A stretch of DNA of 64,000 nt, taken from positions 1 through 64,000 of the forward strand of contig JASANC010001203.1 of the NCBI GenBank assembly GCA_030248135.1. Reading direction: 5' to 3'. Position 1 is the first letter of the stretch. Every line of letters starts with the position of its first letter. The DNA comes from Theristus sp. LFF4_11. Taxonomy: Eukaryota; Nematoda; Chromadorea; Monhysterida; Xyalidae. The translations under genes and the position numbers were made by a program. Of this stretch, positions 1 to 12,400 are shown piece by piece. The notes under the pieces are model-generated. The model was not told where the DNA came from and did no database searches. It was given only the letters and a program-made list of their open reading frames with translations.

Positions 1-121
1 ACATCTCACCACTCGGTATGGTAATATACTATTCTACTGTTGACAACAGTCACTGACAGTCAACTGTTTTTTTTTGTTTGCATCTATTTGTCCATATGCC
101 AAAAATTGTTGAACATTTTAG

Positions 122-3100
122 GTGGTTACGGTGATGCACTAATTCCGTCAGGTTACGGCTACGGTAATCATAAAGAAACATCGACCACTCCCGAATCACC
201 ATTTCGATTTCGATCAGTACCAAAGCCTAAACCAATGAAAGTTCTGAAGGCATGTCCTCGTGGTTATACTGCTTTGGCAAAATTAGATTCAGCCGACTGC
301 GCTTTGTCAAAAACATGCCCAGCTGGCTACGACTGCATTCGTGGCACTTGTTGTACACATGGGTTCCATGGTTAGTTATTTGGATAATTGGCGTTGGAAT
401 ATCCTTCTTTATGTTGCTTTCCGTCATCCTAAAGCTTCTGTTCAGATTCTCTGCTTGATGTGCTACGTCATCCAACTTATACCAATGGTGTACTTGAGCA
501 CGAGCCTGAAATATCATTGCCAGCGCTGGTACCCCATATTGAACACACGGACCCGAACATGCATCATTATAAATTTTCGTCAGGTATGCGGCATGGGTTG
601 AAGTCTCAAAAGTCACCAAAAACGAAATAAGCTTCAAATGTAACGCGTTTTGGTGGCTGTTTTGGTGTGTTATTCGTTATTAAAAATATCCAGAGCACAA
701 ACGTCTGGAAACTTTGAACTGATTTCATTTGGGATTCGTGAATTACTTTTTTCCGCGGACTCTACAATTCTAATCATGCATGTTGTATGCCTGTCTGCTA
801 CTGCTTGTTCTGTCTGTCGCTTGCTTTATTCGTTTTCCCTTACTTAGTGGACATTATGAATAAGTGTCCGGACGGTTCTTCGTCGGGACGCCCGTGCGTC
901 AGTTTCCGCGATTGCCTGCCTGGCTTCAATTGTGTAAACAGGTCCTGCTGTAAACAAAGTACGTGTGCTTTCTTCCGGTTGCCTCTGCTTGGGGTTTTCA
1001 CTGTTTTTACCGGCTGAATTCTTGTTTCGCATTTCTCATTGTCGTGACGTTTGCATCAGTTTTCACCTGTTTTCAGCGCATTGTCCGCCGGAATCCGTGG
1101 AGCTCGCTGACATGGACTGTGGCGAAAGTGCGCAATGCCCCGGCAGCTACTACTGCGTTGATGGTCACTGTTGCAGTTACACGATCGAAAGTGAGTTTTT
1201 AATGTTTCTGATTTATAACATTTGTTTGTTTGCGGCATTCGCATTGTGAAATTACTTTTGCTGCAGTTGGGATTGCACATGGACTGCTTTGTCCGGATGG
1301 AACGTTACCATTATATCTGCCTGCATTATGCTTTTCGCGGTCGTCTTGTCCTGTTGGCTACGACTGCGAAGACAGCATTGGCAAATGTTGTTCAATATCA
1401 TACAGAAGTGAGTTTACGTGCGTCATCCATTTTTGATCGTTGACAAAACAGTCTCCGGAAAACTGGTGTCTGTATGACTAAGATATGTGCAAATTCCAAG
1501 CACATTTTACAATGCTATTTCAGTGCGACACAAATCAAGAAGAAGAAGATAGCCGTTGATAATGGTCCTTACATCTGCGTCCGTTTTGTTGCCATGTTGC
1601 GTTTCTTTCTGCGTCTCCTCTGCACCCGGTGTTGCTTGTATTTTGCATGATCGGTGCCTGATTCGGATGCGTTTACAATTTTGTACAGTTTCTAGAAGTT
1701 ATTTCATCTCTTCACTTTATCCGTCTTTGCTTACGGTATGGCCGATTAAACATGGCAGCTTTTTTCAGGGTTCAAGGAGCGCGCGAATTTTGAATGAAAT
1801 AAAAAAGATGTTCAGAAACCAAACGGCGTGCCTAATTTGACACGTTTTTGAAAACCAATGGATTATCCGCGCTGTTCTGTGCATTATTTCTCCCTTGCAC
1901 ACATGATTGGGAATTATGTTGGCATTTTTGAAAAAGACAACTAGTCTGCGACTGATCCCGCCTTGATGGACTGCCTCATTTATTCGGCCATACTGTACTT
2001 CCTGTTTGTAGGTAATTTATAACAACACATTTTTCCTGGTCTGAAAACAATTTGTGTGTTGACTGATGTGTGGATAAATGTTTGTGCTTTAACCATTCTT
2101 TGTTTTTTCGGCGTTGACTAACAGCTGCATAACAGGATGAAAACTAAAAAGTAACACGTAAATGCAGTTGCATGCCTCGAACTTGCCTCTTCTCTAGTTC
2201 CAGTTTTTTTGTTTTGCTCGATTTGTTTGTTTTATGGTGTTTGCATGAATTGAGTAAAAATAAAAAATAACACTGATGCTGCGCAACCTATTTAAAATGT
2301 CATAAACAATAAAATTCTTGATTTTGGATAAATTTTTTGATAATTTGTTTAAGAACCAGTGCAACCCAGCCGCCCACAGCCATTGAGGCCGTACCAGCCC
2401 CCTCGGCCGCAACCGCCACAACAGGAATACATTAGTACGTACAATGCGCATTAATAGTTTTGATTGATGCTCATACAAATTGGTGTTGTATTGGCCATTT
2501 CCCGAACAGACAATAAGTAAAGCGGTTACTGATTTGCCAGTTTGGGGTCCGAGGTATCCGTTATTGTCTTTGCCTGTCTATAATTTGATGACGTTTGAGC
2601 CAATTTGAGCCAACGTAAAAAAGTAGCAAAGTGATGGTATGGACGAATGGACGAGCGTGTTTTTATTAAGAAATTACAGTTTGATTATAACCTGAAACCA
2701 ATGACAGATGTTTTTGTTCAGAATACTGTCCTAATGGCGCCCAAGCACTCAGTTCACCTGACTATTGTGTGATCGATTCAAACTGTCCCGAAGGATACTA
2801 CTGTCCGAGCAGTGTGGGAGCCTGCTGTAGACAACGACTTCGTAAGTGAACTGGAATGTTTTGCAATCAGCTTGTAAGTCATCCATTTTTAAAAACATAC
2901 CGCACGACATTTCTAAATGAATAGACAAATAATATTGAGCTAATTACGTTTTTGATTGTTTCTTTTAACCTGCAAAAATATCAGGCAATTGCCCGGACAA
3001 CACGCCGTCGCTCATGAGCACATGCAACGGTGATGACCAGTGCCCCGACGGTTTCTACTGCCCAAAGACCACGGGCGCCTGCTGTCGCATCCCGCGCACT

Positions 3101-3414
3101 CAGCCGAGCGGCCGGTTCAGTGGCGACAACAACAGCGTCAACCCTGTTCGTCGTCAGCGTACGTTCACTATCTGTGTTTTTAATCTGTCGTTCGTCTCGT
3201 TTCAAGTGAACAATAAACAGCGCTAGCTCATTGTGCAACTGACGTCCCATCCGCCTATCTGTTAATAAATGGTAGTTGATTGCAATTGCAGAAGCATGTC
3301 CAAACAACGCGCAGCCTTTGACCGGTGCTTCCTGTCAGACTCAGGCGTGCCCTAAGGGTTACGGTTGCAATTACGGTAACTGCTGTCCACAACCGCCGCA
3401 GCCGGTCACTATCC
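122..3414 (+). CDS. Cys-rich repeat gene, exons 1-8
   Basis: Exons: 122-370, 848-958, 1077-1190, 1267-1407, 2354-2434, 2722-2841, 2985-3158, 3292-3414. Exon 1 begins with a Gly/Tyr-rich stretch (GGYGDALIPSGYGYG) before the first repeat, so it may be close to the mature N-terminus. Exon 5 carries no repeat: it encodes a Pro/Gln/Arg-rich linker, and only the phase-1 frame is open through it. Each other exon encodes one repeat, and every boundary is phase 1. An AG at about 1523 followed by TGCGACAC was tested as an exon; it hits a stop after nine codons and was not used. Confidence 0.75.
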
Positions 3415-6400
3415 GTAAGTGAAGTCGTATATTGTCCCATGTGCTGTCTTGAATTCTTATGCTGCTTTTATTAAAAACCAAACAACAACTGAACTATGTC
3501 GATCTTGTGAGACACTTATGAAGATCGATCGAGACAATGATTCGTTAGATTTGAAAATGTATTTTATAAATTCTGCTGCATGCGATAGGAATGCCGTTGA
3601 GTATTTGTCAACGTTTGCCTTGCCTTTGTGGGGTTATTTTACTGTTTTGTCTGCTATTATTGCTTGTTCCAAGTCTAAAGAATTTCATCGATCGGCTACA
3701 GTTGCAATGCGTGCCTTTTGCAATCGTGTTTGCCACAATTGCGTGTGCTTGGTTACACCATTTGCCTTGATTAACCTGCCAAAAGCTGATCACTTTCCTT
3801 TTCTCCACTGTCAGAGTGTGCCGACGGAAATGCACCAGCGTTTGACGGCGGCACTACGCAACCCCATTGCTTTGCATCCACAGACTGCCCGGTGAATTAC
3901 GATTGTGAAATGGGCGCATGCTGCCGGGTGAGCGCTGCTGCTAACAACAACAAGCAACCAGCCACAATCGTCGTTAGACCAACATCAGCAACACTGTTGC
4001 TCCCCAGCAACGCAAAGTGCACGGACGGCTCCACACCGTCGTCGCTGCGCTGTCAGCAACACTCCACTTGTCCGTCAGCGTTCTACTGTGATCGAAGCGC
4101 TGGCCGTTGTTGCTTAGGAAAACGAGTGCTGCCAATGATGCCGAGTTCGACCACGACCATGGCAAACTCGTTGCAGCCATTGAAAGGCCAGCCAAGGTTG
4201 TTCGTGTATCCGTCCACAGTGGCAGCCGGTCCGAACGTGCGAGTGTTCGAGTGGCGGAGTGTCGCAACGACGACGACCGCTCGGCCACGGACTATCTGTG
4301 CCGATGGTCGCTATCCGTTGCGCAGCGTTTCGTGTTCTGCTGATTTCGACTGTCCAACTGGCTCACGTTGCGATCAACAATTGAGCCTCTGCTGTCCATC
4401 GAATGCAGATCAAACGGTGCCACAGCAGGAGCAACAACGCTCCACTCCGGTGCCGTTACTCGTCTGCCCTGATGGCATCATCGCGTCGTCCGTTGTGTGC
4501 CAATCGAATCGCACGTGCGAATTGGGCTTTTACTGTGCCGCTGGAACCAGCAGATGCTGTCCGTTGAATCCTGGCAACATGTTAGGGCAAATTAGTGAGC
4601 CGTCAGCAACGCCTTCGCCTCCTGATCTTCAATTGCTGACCACCACCAAACCGTACACCTTCAACTTTGCATCAAACGCTCCATGGCAACCGAGCTCGCC
4701 GGTTATTGGAACGAAAAGTAGGTTGCTGTCAAATGTTTACTTCCGGGTTACTCCATTGCTTTTGAACTGTATGAAACAGCCAAAAAAGTAACCTTTTTCT
4801 GAATTTTCAGCCTGCCCCGACGGTCTGCCGAGTAGCACGTTGAAGTGCAGTTTCAATGACGACTGTCCGTCCTACTTGTACTGTGCACCAACAATCGGTT
4901 TCTGCTGTGCGAATCTGACAGCGATCACCGGCACCAGACGCCCACGACAACAGTCGACGAATCAGCCGGTGACATTTGCACCGCCGGTGCAGCCGTTCAC
5001 CGCGCCAGCAGCAACGATTGTCACTTTCACTCAGCCTCCAATACAACCGAGTAACCCACATACGCTCGCATGATTGTTGCCTTGCCTTTACTTACCGCTG
5101 TGCATAATAATCGCTATACGTTGCGCCGGTGCATTTCAATTTCAGCGTCGGTTTGTTCGTCCGGTCAGCCGCCACTGAGCACAGTGTGCTCGTTGAACGT
5201 GCATTGTCCGCCGAGTTACTTTTGTTCGTTTCCAGTCGGCCGCTGCTGTATGTCACCGCAGACGGCTGCAGCAACCACGGTTGCACCGACTGTGCTCGCC
5301 ACCCGTAAATTGTGCCTGTCATTTTTAACCACCTTGAATGCTTGTTTTGTGTGTTTCGGGTAGAGATAGCACCGGAAAATTTTCCGGATTTTTTTGGATT
5401 TTTTCCGGTCTACAATAATTTTCCGTAATTTTACCAAGCCTTTTTTACTGAAAATAAATTTTTTACAACTATTTTTTTGGTGTTAAATAAGCGTAATAGT
5501 GTTTGATTGCGATTGAAGCATGTGTGTGCGTGTTTTTATTGAACATTTGCAGCTTTATGATCTTTATGAAAAGCATTCATGTCAATTATGTTTGTACAGT
5601 CCATCTGGATAATATATACAACTAGCTGATTGGTTGGTTTGATGTTATCCAAATGGACTGTACACTTTCCAGTACCAAGTTCCAAGTACCACCGCGGTAT
5701 CATTTCAAGAACACTCACTGACGCATTTCCATAGAAACGTGTTCTTTCTCAGGTCCATACTGTCCGACGAGTGGTCAGGTGCCCTCATCGATTCCGTGCC
5801 AGTCGAACTCGCAGTGTCCCAGCAATTACTACTGTCCCACGGCCGTGCAGCGCTGTTGCCTCGCACCGTACTCACCGCCGACCACACAGCGACCGGTGAC
5901 CTATGCGCCGATCTACGTCACCACTCAGTCGCGTACGTTGGAAAAATTCACTTTGGTTTTTTTGGTGTTTCCACAGAGACTCAAATCGGAGTAACCTAAA
6001 AGTGAGGAGCCTATCCTTTATCCTGTTTGCATGCTCACCATTATCCAGTACATACCCTGCTAAAACCTAATCTCAATGATGCTCTATTGAATCGTGCACA
6101 CACGCCGCTGCAGAGTCGATCAGCTCGATGCGCTGCACCACATCGTCGTCGTGTCCCACCGGTTACACGTGCTGTCGTACGGGATACTGTTGCATTATAG
6201 TGAAAGTAACCACCACGCCAAGTGAGTGGTTGTTTCGCGGAGAATTACATCGATTGTAGAACATATGATCGAGGCAACATATCAAATGAGAACAATGGAA
6301 TATGAAACATACATTGAATATAGTAAAATTAAAGATTCATATTTGCAGTTTGCCCTGGCAACCAGCTGCCAACCACGCAAGCGCCCTGCACCAGCGCGTG

Positions 6401-9400
6401 TCCATCTGGATCCAGCTGCAATTACGGCCGATGTTGTCCAACGCCGTCGGTCTCAAGTCAGTTCACGTGAAATTGTTTGTTTTTTTTTGTTTTTAATGCC
6501 GCAAGTCCATTTGTTGTTGTCGATCAATGTTGGTATCAAGCGGTCGAGGCGCTCATGACTGAGCATTTTGTACTTTACAGACAGTGTAACCAACCTACCA
6601 ATCAACACTTTTGCTTTTATTTATTTTTGTTTGCATGCTTCAGGACGTCCTGGGTTCTTTTTTTTAGTTTAATTGATTTTAATCGTTTTTTAGTTGGTGT
6701 TTTTGTTTTCGTTTTTGTGATTCACTCTGAAAAATGATCAACAACAGGGTCAACTGTCGGTTGGGCAACTTTCGACAGGTTCTGATGACACAAAACTCGC
6801 TCAACAGATTGTTGATCACATTATTGATCTGTTTTTTCTCAGTCCTCCTTTTCGGCACGATTTGAAAGTTGTTGTTTTGTAGAACGTTGCCCTGACGGCA
6901 CTAACTCGCTGACTTCACCGGCGGTTTGTGGCTCCAATGCAGCCAGCCAACTCTGTCCCACTGGTTATTACTGTTGGTCGGCTGGAGGCAACGTCTGTTG
7001 CAGATCGAGCACTAGTGCGTCTCGAAACGAAAACATATTTTTTTGATTATTTCGTTTTGCGGTAACATCGCATGTGTTTTCCCACCAACCATCTCAAAAA
7101 ACAACCCGCCCTGGGCAGTTTCATACCATCGAGCCCCTATTTAGGCGTCTGTCCATCCGGGCAGCCAGCAGCGACCGTTCCTGACAGCTGCGTGCCCGGA
7201 GCCAGCAGTGCATGCCCCATTGGTTATGTCTGCTCCACAACGGGCGTCTGTTGCGCTAAGAACATCACCGTTGGTTAGTGACACCCTAGGAAAAATGTTG
7301 AGCAGAAAGTTCAAGTGCTAATCAACGGTCTGTTGAGCTTTCTGTCGACGTTTTTTCTCTGTGCTGCATGTTGAAAAGTTTGCACGATCACGTTTCCAAT
7401 CAGCAACAACGCCAGCAACAATTCCCCGGTCGAGCACTGCTCTGACGTTCTAGGTTATTGCGCGAATGGCATGCTGTCCGTGGCGTCGTGCAGCGCCAGC
7501 GAGTGCCCTCGCGGTTATGCATGCCAAGCGAAGTCGAACCTTTGTTGTCCTGATTCAGGTGCTCAAGAGCGCCTCGACCCGCCGTCTCAGTTTTTTCCAC
7601 GTTTTTTTTGTGGCTCAGTTTTTATTTCGTATGTTGAAGTGTGTTTCAATTGGATCTTATTAGCTCAATGCTGCCGTGTTTACAGCGTGCCCGGGTGGTG
7701 CAAGCCCCGTTTCGCAGTGCTCCAGCAGCAACTACTGCAAGACTGGATACATCTGCTTGACCGGAAACATCTGCTGCCCTAGCACGCAGCCAAGTGCGTT
7801 TTCTTTTCGGTTGATTTGTGTTTTTAAACTTTCTTTTAAACAGATCCGTTCCGCAGGTTAATCAATTTGTTTTGATCGCTTATCAGTCTTTGAGCAATCG
7901 TTTCTTGTAAAATTTCCTAATTTATCCGAAATGTTTGTATTCTTGATGCTCAAAAGTGTCACAAGCGTTTTGTTTTTGTTCAGCGCGCTGCGCATCAGGT
8001 GAATCAGCAGTGGGCGCCTGCATCAACGGCCAGTGCGGCGCTGGATTCACCTGCGAACTGACCACAAATCTCTGCTGTCCGGTCAGCTCCACATGTCAGT
8101 CAGAGTTTGGAAATTATTATTGGACTGAGTTGTTTGTTGCACGGCCGATTAACCATATAATTAATTGTAAACATTCTAAAAAATTAAAATTAAAAGTGCA
8201 AAATGTTGAGATACTATGGGAAACTAAACCCGTTATACGTTGATTGGTCCATAACATGTCCGTATATGAACCCAAACTCACGAAACATTGTTAACTTTAG
8301 ATTTTTTGTTATCAACTGGATTGAACTACAAGTACAATGCAGAAAGATTATAACGAGATTAAAGATTTAACAGAAAGATTTAACAAACAAATACCGGAAA
8401 CGAAGTCTGTGTAAAATCTGCTCACAAATCGCTCGAAGTAATGATGCAGTGAAATGTCCCGGTAACATCGACCCGGTCGGCAGTTGTGTCAACGGACAAT
8501 GCGGGGCTGGTTTTGCGTGTGACCTTCCGAGCAACCTGTGCTGCCCGTCAACACCCAGCTATAGTTAGTGTGCCCATGGTACCGGGTGGATCGTGTAACT
8601 GTATGCTTTTGATTCACTCAAAATGGAAACTGACCTTTTTTGAAACAGGAATGGTTTGCTGAATGAAAAATAATTCTGACTTGGAAACTAATACTAATCC
8701 GCCGGTTTTTTAACCAATCATTTCTCATGTGTTGTTGACATCTTGATCTCAGCTAAACCATTTACCGCAAATACTGCAGCGTGTCCGAACGGTCAACAGG
8801 CGGCAGGCGCCTGCATCGGCGGCCTCTGTGGTGCCGGATTCACTTGCCAGAATAATCTTTGCTGTCGCGACACTTGTATGTTTTTTTGACAATTAAAAAC
8901 GAAAAGTAGCGCATAGATGTTTTCTGTTCAACTTTGTTCCTGTTTATAACGACATTATGATTTCCAGCAGCGCGCTGCCTCGACGGCACACTGCCACAGG
9001 GCAACTGTGTCAACAATCAACTCTGCCCCACGGGCTTCGTCTGTTCAACGGGTAACATCTGTTGCCCTGGTCAAACCACACCGACACCAGGTTGGTATGA
9101 GCAGAACTTTCAGCAGATTCACTTCCTTTTTCTTACATTAGTGAAAGTCTGTCGACACGATGTAACGCTGTAGCCAATAATTATAAACCCCACTACAGCT
9201 TGTCCGAACAATGCCACCCCGGTTGGTCCGTGCATTAATGGCCTTTGCGGCGCAGGCTTCACGTGCACCAACAATCAGTGTTGTCCTTCTGGAACTACAA
9301 GTAAGAGAGCACTAGCACTAGCATAGTTTTATTTTGACAAAAGCGCAAAATACATCTCAAATATTTAAAAAAATGGAGCTACGACAGAATCGTTTTGCAG

Positions 9401-12400
9401 CGACTTGTCCGAACAACGCCACCCCGGTCGGCCCGTGCATCAACGGCCTCTGCGGTGCTGGATTCACGTGCACCAACAATCAGTGCTGTCCGTCGGGGGC
9501 CGCCAGTACGTTGGTTTTTGTAGAGCCCATTTATTCCAATGTGTCGGGCTGCAATGACGTCATGGACAGGCACCTTAATTTCAGTTTGGCTCACCTATTT
9601 TTTGATTTCTCATGCGGATAAGCTCAACTGAAAGTCCGGGTTACTGTGCACGACAAGCGGAACACATGACATGATGTCATATTGTCATTTCGTTCCTACA
9701 CGTTCAAATAAATGGGCTTTGCTATACCAGCTATCAAAGAACACAAACAAAGAGCTGCTGCGTTTTTTTATTTAGCGACCTGTCCAGCCGGTCAGACGGC
9801 GCTTGGCGCGTGCATCAACGGCCTCTGCGCGCAGGGCGCAACGTGCCTCAACAACGTGTGCTGTCAGCCTGCAACCACAAGTACAATCCGTTTTCATTGT
9901 GCTTTTCTTGAAAAATCAATTTGTGAAAATCACTTTCGAAAAACAACAACTTGCCAGACACGTGTCCAAACGGCGTCGCCCCGGTCGGCCCGTGCATCAA
10001 CGGCCTCTGCGGCGCTGGATTCACGTGCATCAACAATCAGTGCTGCAGCTCAACGGCCACTGTTGCGCCAGCTGGTACGTGCAGTCGAACTGTAAATCGT
10101 GGGCAATCAGCTGATTGGGTGCTTTTGAATTGGACACACTGATTGGTTTAGCATGCCAGATTCAGATACCAGAACGCACAAAATAGCGCATGTTGTACTG
10201 TTTGACACTTTCTCTTTTTTGCTCCGTCGACTCCCAAAATTGTTTGGAGCAAAGTTTATGGGGGAAACAAAGTTTGTGATGGTCTCATTCTTAACGCCGC
10301 TTCGTCTAATTGCAGCCTGTCCCACTGGTGTGCCAGCTGCTGGTCCGTGCATCAACGGCCAATGTGGCGGCGGTCTAACCTGTGTCAACAATCAGTGCTG
10401 TCCACAGTCTGCCACCGTTGCACCCACAGTCGCTCCAACCACCAGTCGGTTTTATTTCAACGTTGAAGATTTCTGTAGTTGAGAAAGTTCGGAACTTCTT
10501 ATGAAATTCAAATTCTTTATAAATGCCCCAATGAAAAGTTTCTGCTACAGTCGAACTGTAAATCATCATTAGTCAGCTGAATATTGACTGATCCATCCAT
10601 GTTCGATTCAGCCAATCAGCATGCCAGATGCAAATGCCACAATGCACTAGTCACGTGTTTTTGCCATTTCAGACACGTGTCCGAACGGGCAGGCTGGCGT
10701 GAGCGCGTGCATCAACGGCCTCTGCGGCGTCGGCTTCACGTGCAACACCGCCAACAATCTCTGCTGCCCCGTGGCCTCCGCAAACACGGCCGCCCTTGGC
10801 ACGTGCGCCAACGGACAGCAGGCGATCGGCGCTTGCCTCGGTGGTCGGTCACGGACTGCTGTCGAACTCTAAATTATAGGGAATCAGCTGATTGGTTGGT
10901 TGGTGGTCGCGTGACGCATGCTGTCTGTGCTGGCATTGATGTGGGAAGGCGGAGTTCGGTTTGCACAGAATGCATGCATCACGATCACCAACCAATCAGC
11001 TGATTCCTATATTTTAGAGTTCGACTGTACTATCAGTGTTGGCCAACAGAACTCGTCAAAAAAGGCCATTTTTAGGAAACACATGCGGCGTCGGCTACAC
11101 ATGCGACACGCTGCGAAATCTGTGCTGTCCCGCTGCACCAACGGTCAGTTGCAGTTGTTAGTTGCAGCAGAAAAAAACTGTTTCGTCACACACTGAAACA
11201 TGGCTGACTGATTGACAGACCACCGTTAAGAGCGTCTGTCTGCTCAACAAACTACTCTGCAAATTTGTTCGGTAATTTGTTGAGCTGTTTATTGAGGTGT
11301 TCTGAGGAACGCGAATGGTTCATGTCTCATGGCAACAATTGTCAATTGCGACCATTCGCCTGTGTCGATCAGTCAACCATTCCTTAAGTGCACGTTTTCC
11401 CAGTCCCTGTGTTTTCGAGCATGGTTTGCTTTGAATTTCGGTGTCGGCTTTTCGCTGCCATTGTGGTATGTCAGCTTTGGCGAACCTGTACAACGCATGC
11501 ACGGCAACGAGCACATTTTCACAGTGTTTCAATGTTTCAATCGCCTCCGTTAGAGTGCCCCGCAAACGTGTGCGAACAACGTGGCCCCGGTCGGCGGCTG
11601 CCTGCCCAACAACGTCTGCGGCAGTGGCTACCAGTGCGTCAACCGGATCTGCTGCCCGCAGGCCACGGTGGCGCCCACCACCGCCGCACCATCGGTATAA
11701 ATGGCTGAATGCGAACAAAGTGTTGCTTTCATTTCCTTGATGTTCGATTTGCGCTTGTAAGGAACTTTCATAACCAGCTTATCGAACCACACGATTGAGG
11801 TCACCGTGGTGTTTGCTGGTCGTGTCACGCTTTGTGACGACTGACTTGACTGTCACCTTTTCGCTTACGATTTCTTGCGAACTTCATCCTTGCTGAAGCA
11901 ATCACTGGTCTTGCTCTAAAACAACAGAATGTTCACACAAAAGAGCTGCTTTTCTGTATGATCATGCCCGTGTCAATCAACGTCGAACAGAATGACGCAT
12001 TCCGTGTTTCCCTCCTGTTCCAGACGAACATGATCTGCTCGAACAACCTGTCGGCGGCGGGCGCGTGCATCTCCGGACGCATCTGCGGCACCGGCTACAC
12101 GTGCGACAGCAGCCGCAATCTGTGCTGCCCGCCGTCGCCCGCGACGCAGCCGCCATCCAGCGGGCTCGGCACGTGCGCTAGCGGACAGCCGGCCGTGGGC
12201 GCGTGCATCGGCGGCAACACCTGCGGCACCGGCTATGCCTGCGACCAGTCGCGCAATCTCTGTTGTCCCGGCGCCTCGACGCCCGTTGCCAGTGAGTGTG
12301 GCGTGTTTGTGGTGAGAAATAGAGCCTTTGATTTGGAACGACGGATAATGCGAATTTGATGCAACGTCAGCGGAATCTGGTGGGCCGGTGGATTTTAGTA

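Noticed and set aside
1556..1840. Possible extra exon or gene between exons 4 and 5 of the Cys-rich gene
   Set aside because: No cysteine repeat; the acceptor at about 1522 leads to a stop after nine codons, whereas 2354-2434 continues the frame in phase 1.
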